DNA of 64,000 nt from Cyanophora paradoxa (Eukaryota > Glaucocystophyceae > Cyanophorales > Cyanophoraceae), in the NCBI GenBank assembly GCA_004431415.1, contig QPMI01000588.1, positions 1 to 64,000 of the forward strand, written 5' to 3'. A program made the translations under genes and the position numbers. Each line of letters opens with the position of its first letter. Positions within the stretch are counted from its first letter, which is position 1. Below, piece after piece: positions 22,828-33,181 of the stretch. The notes under the pieces are model-generated. The model worked only from the letters and a program-made list of their open reading frames with translations. It did not search any database and was not told the origin of the DNA.

Positions 22828-25800
22828 TCAGTCGCTGCCGAAGAGGCCGCCGATCTTGTCGAAGAGGCCGGAGGCGGCCTCCTTGGCGTCGGCGCCGGCC
22901 TCGGCGACGGCCTCCTTGGCCTTGCCGAGGCCCTCCTTGGCCTCGTCCGTCAGCCCGTGGTCGCTCAGGAACGTCGAGTCCCGCCGCAGCACGCCCCGCG
23001 TCGACCGGTTCGTCAGCGCCAGCAGCGCCGCCCCCGCCGCCCCCGCCCCCAGCGCCGCCCCCGCCGCCACCCCCACCCCGACCGCCCCCGCCCCGCTCCC
23101 CTTGCGGCCGCCGACCGCCTGCTGGCCCCCGTCCGGCGCCGCCGCCGCCACGGGGACCACAGCCGGGAGAACCTGCCGCGATGGTAGTTGGAATTGGCTT
23201 AAGAGAAGAATCCAAAAATCTCTTAAGCGTCCAGCTGGCCGAAAGCTTAAACTTCCTGCCCACCTGGACGACGCCCTCGAGGACATCCTCCTTGACCTCC
23301 TCCTTCATCCGCTCCTTCTCCTCCCGCTCCTTCGCCCGGAACTGCCGCTGGTACGTCCGCGCCTCCCGCGTCACCCGCTGCCACAGCGTCACGATCGTCA
23401 GGCCCAGGCCCAGGATGCCCGCCGCCGCCCCGATGCCTGCAGATGTTCGTCAGCGTCAAGCTCGCTTCGCGAGCGGCCGGGCGGGGTGGGCGCGGGCGCG
23501 GGCACCGTTGAGGAAGTCCTGGATGGTGTAGACGTAGATTTGGACGACGGGCTTCGCGTTCTTCTCGAACTCGATCCGGTGCCGCACGATCCCGATGTTC
23601 CGCCGGAAGTAGTCTGCCCGCGCGCGAGGCCGCCCCTCAGCCGCCGGCCGCTGTGCAGCTGCAGGGCGAGGGGAAGGGGGAGGGAGGGGCACCGAGCTTC
23701 TGGCGGGAGACCGTCTGCGAGACGACGCTGCGGGGGTGCGGGGCGTGAGGGCGGGAGGAGGAGGCCGAGGCGGGGCGGGGGCTGCCGCGGCGCCGGCGCA
23801 CCGGACCTCCCAGGAGGAGAGGAGGCGGGAGCCGATGAGCGGCTGGCTGTACACCTGCGCGGGGCGTGAGGGGCCGGCAGCAGGGGGGCCGATCGCGAAG
23901 CAACCTCCGCTCACCGGGTACACCTCGATCTTGGCGGTGAGCACGACGGCGTACCCCGGCTGCAGCACGACGGACTGGGCGCGCGTGTCGCCCTGCACGC
24001 GCCGCGGGTCAGAGGGGCGCGGGCCGGCGCCCCGGGACGGCGGGGGCGGGGGCGGGCCTCGATGTCGTCGAGCTGCCAGGTGAGCCTGAGCTCCTGGAGC
24101 TGGCGGGCGAGGAGCTGCTTGACCGCCTCACGGTCCCGCGGGTAGCCGACGGGCTGGCACGCGAGCACGTCCTCCAGCGCCGCGTCGCTGACGCGCAGCC
24201 GCACGCCCGTGTACAGGTACGGCAGGTTCGCCGGGATCTCGTCCCCCAGCGTCCCGTTCCCCGTCCCCTGGAAGATCGCCTGCCCGTAGAAGATGTACGT
24301 CCGGTCGTCGAACCCCAGGTCCTCCGTCCCCTGCCAGCCACGGGCCGATGGTTAGCCTTGCTGGTTGCATTCGCGTGTGCGATTTTGGGCGCACGACTTG
24401 GTTCTCGGCGAAGAGGTCCTCGGCGAGCTTGACCTTCTCGTCCTGCGTGAAAAAGAACTGGTGCGCCGTGTCGATCACGTAGAACGGGTCCCGCGCTGAG
24501 CCGAGCCCGTCACGCGGCGTCGGAGCAGGGGTTGTATGGCGGGGCCGCACCCTGGACCTCGGGGGGCGTAGCGGGGGACTGGATCCACTTGTTGTTGACG
24601 GGGAGGGTCTGCTGCCAGCGGAAGCGGCGCGTGACGGGCATCTCGCGGATGCACTTGATGTTGAAGCTGTTCTTCGGCAGCTCCCGCACGGGCACGCAGC
24701 CCGTCGCGTCCGGCGTCTCCCAGCTGCAGCCCCCGATCGACGTCTGCCGCTTCTCCTCCGGCCGCCACTGGCTCCACCCGTACGCGTCGAAGATCTGGCG
24801 CGAGCCGCGTCAACGACGTCGACTGTGCAAAGAGAGGCACGACCGGCGCACGGGCTCGTTCTTGGGAGCAGACTTGAGGTTGGTGGGGCAGAGGTCGATG
24901 GTGGGCGTCCCGGCGGGCGAGGTGAGGGACGGGGTCGTCACGTTGGGGAAGGGCCGCCGGTCGGGCACGATGAAGAGGGAGACGTCGACCTCGAGCGTCT
25001 CCGGCGCGTCCGTCGCGTCCCCGAACTTCGGCTTGTTCCGCTCCGCTGCGCGCGAGAAATGAAACCGTCGAAAGAAGAGCGCTGGGGAGATCTAGGCGGG
25101 GGCGCGGACAGGGGAGGTAGTCGTCGATGGGGAGGGAGACGATGACGGGGGCCTGCGTGTAGATCCAGAACTCGCCGTCCTCGTCGTCCCCGAGCCAGCT
25201 CTCGCAGATCGACGTCATGTCGAACGCCGTGTCCGCCTCCGACCGCCGGTCGTGCCGCTGCGCGGGGCCCAGGCCAGTTGGATGCGGCTCGTGGTGCCGG
25301 CACCGAAGTTTATCGGGCGCACCACCTGGAGCGGCATGTCGAGGTCGAGCTTCACCTCCAGCGCGGGACCGAAGAACATCGCTGGGGGCCGGTTCAGGGC
25401 GGAGCAAACACGGATAGGGAGCAGAACTCGTACATGTGTTGGTGGGCCGCGCGGCGACGCACTTCTTGCCGCGAGTGCCGGCGGGGCAGCCGGCCTGCGT
25501 CGACGCGTTCTCGTCAAAGCAGCAGTAGGGCGTCTCCTTCGGGCAGTTCGTGTTGCGCCCGGTGTACTCCCACGCGGCTGGGCTCGGGAAGCCGCAGTCC
25601 GGGTCGTACCTGCATTTTGAATGCGCGTCAAGTACAGATGAACGTGCGCAAACATCTCATGGCCGGCCGGCGCACATGCCGCAGTTGCAGTCGCAGATGC
25701 CGTCGTTGGCGGCGTAGTCGTACGGGTCGCAGGTCCAGCCGGGCGTCAGCACCGTCCAGTTCTTGATGTTCCGGATCTCAATGTCCTCCGCCGCCAGGCC

Positions 25801-28800
25801 GCGGATCACGAGCGGGAAGCGGTCCTTCGGACGGCACGTCGGCGCCGGGATCGCCGCCGTGAACTGCGGTGCCCGTCAACGCCGCTGCAGTGAGTTCGAG
25901 ATACAATTGTTTGATTCGCACGTCGAAGTGGGTGGTGTAGATGGCTGTGTCACCAGGCTCCGCGGCGCGCGTGAGGCGCACGATGTTGCCCTGCAGACGA
26001 TTTCACACAAGTGCGCGGCTGGACGAGGCCGGGCGCACCTTGGTTGTCGGAGGGTCCTCGGAGAGGTAGAGGATCTGGAAGCCGAGTAGGGTGCCGTTGG
26101 TGGCGCCGCTGACGCCGAGCTCCTCGCCGTCGGTGCTGGCCTTGTAGGGCCCCTTGCGCGGGAACTGCACGCGGTTCTCCAGCGGCACGCCGTCCACCAC
26201 GACCGTATCGTTGAAGAACGGCTCCACAATCACGTCCTCGCTTTAATTCGCCAAGATTATTTCGGGCGTCGACGTTAGACGCGGGAGACCCGAATTTCCA
26301 ACGAGCGCGCGGCGGGCGCACTGGCGGGGGTCGATGGCGGAGAGGAGGCGGCCGAATCCGCCGAGGGTGATGTCCTCGATGGCCGAGATGAGCGCCAGCG
26401 GCGTCGCGTGCCGCACGTGCAGCACCTGCCCGCCCCGCGCGTGAGCGGCGCCGGCGGCGGCACGGCGCGGCGTCGGCGCCGCGGCGCGCCTGGCGGAGCT
26501 TGACGTCGGGGTACGCGTGGAGGACCTCCAGCGGCTGCTCGGGGCCCGCGTCTGGCCACACGAGGATGGGGTACGGGAAGCCGACCGCCGCTGCGGCGCG
26601 CGCGCGCACGGGTGAGTAGCGACATTGATGTGCAGGCGACGGATCGAGTTGGGGGCGCACGCTCGAGGGGGAAGGGGAAGCCGCGCAGGTTGTTGATGGT
26701 GATGTTCGCCTCGACGTACCCCGTGGCCGGGTTCAGCTTCCAGATGTTGCGCGCGTTCCACGACATGTCTGACGCGAAGATGGTTAGGCGCGCGAGGCGC
26801 GGGAGGGGACGGGAGCTCCTCGCACCCAGGCGGGCCTCGGGGAGCGCGTTGCACACGAACTGAGATGCCGATTTAGCAAAGAGGCGGTCGGTGGTGTGTC
26901 GATCGCGACAGGCGGGCGCACCTCGTTCTTCTCGTTGAGCTTTGGGTCGCCCTCGTAGAGGGGGTCGGACGTGCACGGGACGCACTGCCGCTTCGTGATG
27001 TTGTTGAACTTCTCCTCCGTCCCGATGAAGCCGATGATGGTCGGCTCGCCCGGCAGCACGAGCCGCTCGCACGGCTGCGAGAGGCGCATGTAGGTCATGT
27101 TGAAGGTGTTCGGGTCGACGTTGAAGCCCGGCGTGTCGAGGCTCTGCGTGCAGTCGCCGTCGACCGAGCACCACTGGTTGTCGCGGCAGTTGAGGATCTT
27201 CGTGTTGAAGTCGCAGCAGTCCGGGTCGAACGCCCCGCAGTTGCAGTCGCAGCCCTGCGCGCGCCCGGCGTCAGAGGCAACGAGGTCGACCACGCAGATG
27301 AAGACGAACGCACGTCGTCGTTCCAGTACTTGGAGTCCTCGCAGACCCACTCCTCTGGGGCCGAGTCCTGCGTCTCCCAGATCTGCGGCCCGGGCCGGCG
27401 TCAGCTGTTGCGTTGCGCGTGCAGGGCGGGCCGGGGGCGGGGCGGACGCGGAGGTACTCGGCGAAGTAGGCGCAGGTCTTCGCCTGCGGCAGCGGCATGT
27501 GGTTGTACGGCGTCTCCCTCTCGATCGTTAGCACCTGCCCCGGGCCCCGGCGGCGCGCTTCTGAGATACGAAAATCTGAAAATCGTCGCCTAGACCTCAC
27601 CTGGCGGCCCTGCGCGTCGGTGCTCATCGCGGTCACCTTGACCTTCTCGTCGTCCACGAAGGAGACGACCTGGATGTAGAACGGCAGCTGCGAACCCGTC
27701 GACGTCTGAGCCATGCCAAATGCAGCGCTAATGCAACGCGGGGCGGACGGGGAAGTTGTAGGTGGCCTCGCCGGGGAGGAGGACGATCTGCTTGGCCCTG
27801 TCGTCGATGGCGAGGGCCTTGGCGTAGAGCGCGAGGTCGTAGTCGTCGCACGACTCCGTCACCGCCGTCAGGTTCATGTTCGTCACGTACCTAAGTACAA
27901 ATGTGGGAAGCTATAAAAATAAGTTATAGAATGCAAGGCGGACGAGATGGAGAGCTCGTAGTTAAGAAAGTCCTCGAGGTGAACGCGGCCGTCGGGCCTG
28001 GGCGGCTCGGGGCGCGCGTCGGCGATCTTCGTGATGTCGATCGCCTGCGGGCCCCACGCCGTCGACGCCACGAACTCCTCCATGACGTGCTGGTCGAGCC
28101 GCGTGTGCAGGTAGACGACGTTCTTCTCGCTCGGCGCGAACGTCGTCCCCTCGCGCTTCGGGTCGAACTCGAAGTTGGAGGGGTCCAGGAACGTCCCGTC
28201 CGACGTCACCAGCGACGGGAACCACTTCGCGTCGTGGTACGCCCGCTGCGCGAGGCGCGGCGTCGGCTGGCGGGCCGGGGCCGGCGGGGCGGGGGCGGGG
28301 GCGGGCGGGGGGCACCTCCTCGAGGGCGTCGGCGCCCTTGATGCCGGCGTCCTCGTCGAAGCGCGCCAGCGTCAGGTACACCCCCTTGTTCTGCCCCCGC
28401 CCCCTCAGCCGCGCCGGGCGGAGGCCTAGGGCGGGGCGGGGCGGGGCGGGGCGGGGCGGGGAGGGGGCGCACGTAGAGGGCGACCTGGAGCATGCAGGGG
28501 AGGAGGTACTCGATCTCGGCGGAGCGGAAGCGGACGAAGAGGTGGGCGCTGTGGTTGAAGAAGCCGGGGGCCTCCTGGAAGGCGCCGCCGGTCTTGTAGA
28601 CGGCCTTGATCGTCTCGTCGAAGGCGTGCAGCGCCTCCGAGGCGACCTGGTCCTCCACGTTCTCCGCCACCGGGGTGTTGTCTGCCCGCCCCGCCCCGGC
28701 CCGGCCCGGGCCCCGTCAGCCTCGCCCCGGCTCTAGATCCCGCCTCGGACGCTGCGCCGCACCGGACTCGACGAACTGGAACTCCTCCTCGAAGGAGTCC

Positions 28801-30688
28801 ATGGGGACCTGCGCCGTGATCGCGAAGGCCGACGCGATCGGCACCGACGCGTTCGTGCTCTGCCACGTCGGGTTATACCCCTGCGCCGGCGTCAGCGGAG
28901 AGGCGGCCGCGGGCCGGGGCGCGGGGCGGGCGGCGCGCCGTGAGGTCGACGACGTCGATGCGCTGCAGGGAGGGTGCGTCCTTCTCAAAGAAGTCCAGCC
29001 GCAGCTGCGCGCAGGGGCCGCCGGCCCGAGTCAGCAGCGGCGCCCCGCGAAGGGGGCGGGAGGGAGGAGGGAATGGGGGGTAGAAGGTGGGTGGGGGAGG
29101 AAAGGGAGGGGGGGTGAGTGGGAGGTCAGAGGGGAGCAGGTCAAGGGGGTATAGAGACTGGGGAGGGAAGGGATGAAAGAAAAGGGGAGGTGGCTCGGGG
29201 GAGGGGGGGGGGGGGAGGGGCTCGAGGGCGGGGGAGGGCTAAGCGGGGTAGAAAGGAGGGAGGAGAAATTAAAGTGGGGTGGGTGGGGGAGGGGGGAAGG
29301 GGAAGAGGAAAAGAAGGGCAGTTCGGGAGGTGGGAGGGGAGGGGAGCAGGGGGTGTTGGCCGGGGTCCTAGGAAGAAGGGGGGCGAGAGCAGAGGGAGAC
29401 GGGGGGAAAGGGGAGGGGGGGGGGGGCGGAAAGAGGGGTCAGGGGGTGGGAAGGGAAGGGTGATGGGAGGAATTGAGGCCGAAGGGATAGACGCAGGAAA
29501 GGAGGGGGGAGGGGGGGAGGGGGCGTGGCACGGAGCCGGGGCGCGCGCACGTCGAGCTCGAGGGCGAGGGAGGGGACGTCCATGGGGAGGCCCGGGGCGC
29601 GCACGCCGGGGCCCGCCCCGAAGCACCCCGCCTCCAGCGAGAACCCGTCCCCTGCCCATCCCCCCCGCCCCGTCGGGCGCGGCGGCGGGGGAAGGGGGGG
29701 GAGGGGGGAGGGGAGGAGGGGGGGGGGCGGGGATCGGCCGCGGACCGCGGGTGACGACCTGCTGGAAGGAGAAGAGCTTGGTGGCGTTCCAGACGATGAG
29801 GGCGACGAAGGCCGCCCGCACGAGGAACGCCGTGAAGCTCCCGCACGCCGTCCGCGGGCCCTTCCGCGCGTCGTACCCCTCCCGCACCTGGTCCCCGTAC
29901 GGGTCCAGCCGCTTCAGCACCCGCTGCAGCCGCGTCGGCTTCACCGCCGCCGCCCGCTTCTCCTCCGCCGCGCCGGCAGCGGCGCCCTTGCCGGCCTCGG
30001 CCTCCAGCTTTTCGTCGACATTGGCGGCGGCCGGCGGCGGCGCCGGCGGCTGCGGGAAGACGCGCGCGGGGGCGCCCTTGCTCGCCGACTGCGGCCGCGA
30101 GGCGGGGCGCTCCTTCGAGGGCGGGTCGGCCCCTCCTGCGCCGCCGTCAGCAGCCGCCGCCGCCCGCGGGGGAGCACTCCGTTTGAGCACGGGCACAAGC
30201 GCGCACCGGCGCCGTTGCTGGGGGCGGCGGGCGCGGGGCCGCTCGCGGGCTTGGCGGGCGGCTCGACGTCCACGACGACCCGGGGCCCGGGGAGGACGGG
30301 GCCGGACTGCCCGGGCACGCTCGGGAGCACCGGCAGCGGCGGCGAGCCCGCCCCGCTCTCCCGCAGCGCCGCCGGCGGAGTCGGCGCGGGGGCAGCGCCG
30401 GCGGGGCGGTGCGCCGCCGGCAGCGGCGGCGGTGCCAGCGCCGGCGGCAGGGGCGGCGCCGTTGGGGAGAAGGGTGACGGGGGCGGCGGCGTTGGGCCGC
30501 GGGGGCTCGTGCGCGTCAGCGCGGGAGGCGCCGCTCGCCGGCGGCGACTCGATGAAGCCGGGCGGGGCGCCGAAGAGCACCGCCGGCCCGGGCGCGGCGG
30601 GGCCCACCGAGGGCGGCTCCGGCGTTGAGCCCGACTCGGCAGCGACGTAAGCGGGGGCCCGCAGGCCCAGCGGCTGATGGCCCGACAT
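22828..30688 (-). CDS. Large membrane protein with Cys-rich CDCNCG/DPDC ectodomain modules
   Basis: Function unknown; probably a cell-surface or endomembrane protein. Reading from ATG 30688: a Pro/Ala-rich N-terminus, a basic segment with LDPYGDQV, and a hydrophobic helix (FLVRAAFVALIVWNATKLF, about 29820-29765). A very long ectodomain follows with N-glycosylation sequons and two modules with the pattern CDCNCG-x2-DPDC (about 27250 and 25690). In one module this is preceded by WTCDPYDYAANDGI, a layout seen in secreted proteins of many lineages. A second hydrophobic helix (GIGAAAGILGLGLTIVTLW, about 23438-23380) and a charged coiled-coil tail lead to the stop at 22828. A Gly/Ala hydrophobic stretch lies near the C-terminus. 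At least 20 exons; one intron (about 29555-29012) is about 540 nt and nearly all pyrimidine on the coding strand. Tectonic-like proteins also have Cys-rich modules, but I cannot confirm homology. Exon borders are approximate. Confidence 0.65.
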
Positions 30689-31138
30689 CGCGGCCGCGTG
30701 GCGGTTGTTCGGAGGCCGGCGCGCCGATTCGCCCCGCCGATAGCCGAGCGGCCCGCCGATGATCTAATGCGCGCGAACTATGGAGGGAACTCTCTGCAGC
30801 TACGCCCTTGTGCGCAGGCTATCTCGGGCGGCTTGCGGCCAGCGGCGCGGCGGCGAGCTCCGAGTCACAGGCTAGGCTTTTAATCGCGCCGGCCGCGGGC
30901 GCCTCAGCTACAGATGGCGCAGCCGGGCGGGCAGGTGCTTGCGAGAACTTGCGACGCGCTTCCGCCGGCAGGCCTTCTCGCTCGCGCTCCTGCGCGCTTC
31001 GCCGTCTGCCCCCCCACTCTACCAAGCGGTGCAAAAAAACGATGCTGCGAACTAGCCCGGCCAAATTCGGAGACGGGGGGAAGTGAAGAAGACGGGTACC
31101 GGTGCAGCGATTGCTTGCAGTGGGTACCGGTAAGTTCG

Positions 31139-31183
31139 CTGCGCATGCGCATGCATGCGCGTGCGCATGCGCGTGCGCCGTCT
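31139..31183. repeat. Alternating purine-pyrimidine palindromic tract
   Basis: About 45 bp of GCGCATGC/GTGCGC words form nearly unbroken alternating purine-pyrimidine sequence with several nested palindromes. Such sequence can adopt Z-DNA under supercoiling. It lies about 450 bp upstream of the minus-strand membrane-protein start. Confidence 0.55.
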
Positions 31184-31504
31184 TATATATAACGGTCGAC
31201 GTCGCCGGTAGTAGTAGGGCCGGTACCCGTCGGTACCACTCGGTAGTACCCGGAACCGTCATCTAAATCATTATACTAGCAGTAATCGAGTAATCGAGTT
31301 AAATGGCGGAGATGGGGCTACCCCTACGAATTCTCGGCCTTAGCAGGCGGGACATATTTTGTTTTGGTGAATTACCGGCCACAGCCTCTAGTCTACTCCA
31401 GCACTGTGGGGGCGTATACAGGCAAGGTGGGGCATGATCGATCGGAATTATGTGGAAGTTCAGTGGAACGGGCAATATTTAGTAGATCGCCCAAAAACTT
31501 TTAG

Positions 31505-31515
31505 TACTATAAATT
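31505..31515 (+). repeat. SINE target-site duplication, left copy
   Basis: GTACTATAAAT, identical to the copy at 31689-31699 on the other side of the SINE. Confidence 0.8.
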
Positions 31516-31688
31516 TTTTTTTTAAAGATCTACGGTGGGCGTGCCCACTCGTAGTACACAACGAGGATACAAGTCACGGTATCGGGAATCACAGGGATTC
31601 GAAGTACAACGTAGCGGAAACAGCAGGAACCGAACCCGGGAATCCGGGAGGTCGTAGCACGACCTTATACCACTGCGCTAAAGCGCGG
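31516..31688 (-). mobile_element. tRNA-derived SINE with poly(A) tail and target-site duplication
   Basis: On the minus strand the element starts CCGCGCTTTAGCGCAGTGG. It carries a good polymerase III A box (TAGCGCAGTGG, about 31669-31679) and B box (GGTTCGGTTCC, 31626-31636). The head folds partly like a tRNA: the stem AGGTC/GACCT closes a 7-nt loop with GCT at the anticodon position. The acceptor stem does not pair, so it is not a functional tRNA. The body ends in a run of about ten A (T on the plus strand, 31516-31525). The 11-bp word GTACTATAAAT flanks both sides (31505-31515 and 31689-31699), the direct mark of target-primed insertion. The reverse transcriptase source is not in this window. 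Confidence 0.82.
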
Positions 31689-31789
31689 GTACTATAAATA
31701 TGCAGCCCACTAAATATTTCTAGTTCTACAGTATTGAACTTCGGAACTCAGGGAGGGTCCTAGGCTCCGGCCTAGCCTCCTAGCTATAG

Positions 31790-31882
31790 GGTCCCCAGTG
31801 ACTCCCCACTGACTCCCCAGTGACTCCCCACTACTAGGGCCAGTGACTCCCCAGTGAGTCCCCACTGACGTCGACTCCCCGG
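31790..31882. repeat. Short tandem repeats of AGTGACTCCCC
   Basis: About seven imperfect copies of a 10-11-bp word (AGTGACTCCCC alternating with ACTGACTCCCC) run through this stretch. GACTC words are also frequent in the left 2 kb of the window. No function is evident. Confidence 0.6.
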
Positions 31883-32337
31883 CCCAGGCTACCGTATAAC
31901 ACTTATATATGACGCGCACTTTATTATGTCATCCCCAAATTATGTCGCCGAAATTTTGCTATAACGACATAATTTGGAAGCGCCATAATTCCTGGGCGCC
32001 ATACAAAATTACTGCGCCCCATACAAACCTCGAATTTCATTATTTTCATAGCGACATAATTTGGGAGCGTCTTATTTCACGCAAGGGAGTCCAGGTTTTA
32101 TAAACGACATCACAGATGCCGTCATATTTAAGTGTTACACGGTAGGCCCTATACTAGCTAGGGGCCTAGGGCCGCCGGGGCCTATATCAGGCTATATGCC
32201 ATAGCCTATTGGGACCTAGACGACTCCTAGGAACGCTCTGCAGTTGGAGGTGGCCGCGCGGTCGGCTCCCGCGGACCCCGCGCGCCCCTGGGGCCTGGGC
32301 CCGCGGGCTACCGGTAGGCTGGCGGTAGCTGCGGGCA

Positions 32338-32542
32338 TGCGGCGGGCGACGCCGCGGCGACCGCCGCGCGCCGGGCCGCCGGGCGGGCCGGGGCGGCGCC
32401 GCGGCGGGCGGCCCGGCGGCGGGCCCGGCCCCGGCGGCCCGGCCCCGGGCCCCGGCGCCGGCGCGGCGCCGGCGGCGGCGGCGCCCCGGGCCCGGGCCGG
32501 GCCGGGCCCCGGCCCCGGCCGCCGGCCGGGCGGCCGGCCCCC
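32338..32542. repeat. Extreme GC block
   Basis: About 200 bp almost without A or T, made of GGCCGGGC, CCGGCGGC and CCCCGG words. It lies in otherwise moderate-GC intergenic DNA between SINE and MITE. The open frame across it is a by-product of missing stop codons. Confidence 0.7.
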
Positions 32543-32592
32543 GAGCCGGATTATGCTTTGTGATTTATAATTAGGAAACCCGCTTAGCTACG

Positions 32593-32807
32593 TAGGACGG
32601 CTTAAATTGCCGTAGTTTTAAATTGCCGTAAATTGCCGAGAGGCCGGATTCGGCAATTTAGCAACACGGCAATTGTTTGCGGGGTAGGTATTTTCCTAGC
32701 CCGCCATAGAGCAGAATCTGGATTCGGCAATTTATCACGACGGCAATTCCGGTTTTGGTCGAATTCGGCAATTTTACACCACGGCAATTTAAGCCGTACG
32801 CGTCCTA
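32593..32807. mobile_element. MITE-like element, copy 2 (inverted)
   Basis: Bounded by TAGGACGGCT on the left and CGTCCTA on the right. Read from its right end on the minus strand, it matches copy 1 (2346-2550) over roughly 110 bp, including the paired AATTGCCG phrases and the CTCTATGG word, with scattered substitutions and a 4-bp difference next to the terminus. The centre differs more. It is non-coding. Confidence 0.7.
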
Positions 32808-33181
32808 CAGTACTAGTATATGTGTACCGGTAGGCTCGCGGTAGCTAGACTCTGAGCGCGCTCCAGCTTACTGCTAGACTGTGCTAGTAGGCTGCGCTAA
32901 GCATCGAGATTCGAGATCTAGATCCCGCTTGCCGCCGCCGAGCGCAGATCGGCGACCGTCGGACACGGCGTTTTTTAGTACTGCGCACGTGCACGTCCCG
33001 AGATCTCGTGCACCGCATACGTACGCGTAGCACAGCCGCGCCCGCAGCAGCAGAAGGAAGAATCCAGCAGGTTGCGGCCACAGCTGCGGCGGGTTGCGAT
33101 CGTGCATTGCAATCGCTGAGTCAGCTATAGCTAGTGTTACCAGAGAGCTCGAGCTCGGATCTGTAGCGCTTCGAACTCGAA

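Larger units (their letters stand above)
30689..33181. other. Divergent intergenic region rich in mobile-element remains
   Basis: This 2.5-kb region lies between two divergently transcribed genes and must hold both promoters. It also holds an alternating purine-pyrimidine tract, a SINE, short tandem repeats, a region of AATTTGG repeats (31918-32075), an extreme GC block and a MITE. Open frames here, such as 32244-32570, are compositional. No gene is called. Confidence 0.6.

Noticed and set aside
32244-32570. 108-codon Gly/Pro/Arg frame
   Set aside because: Product of the extreme GC block, which has no stop codons by composition.
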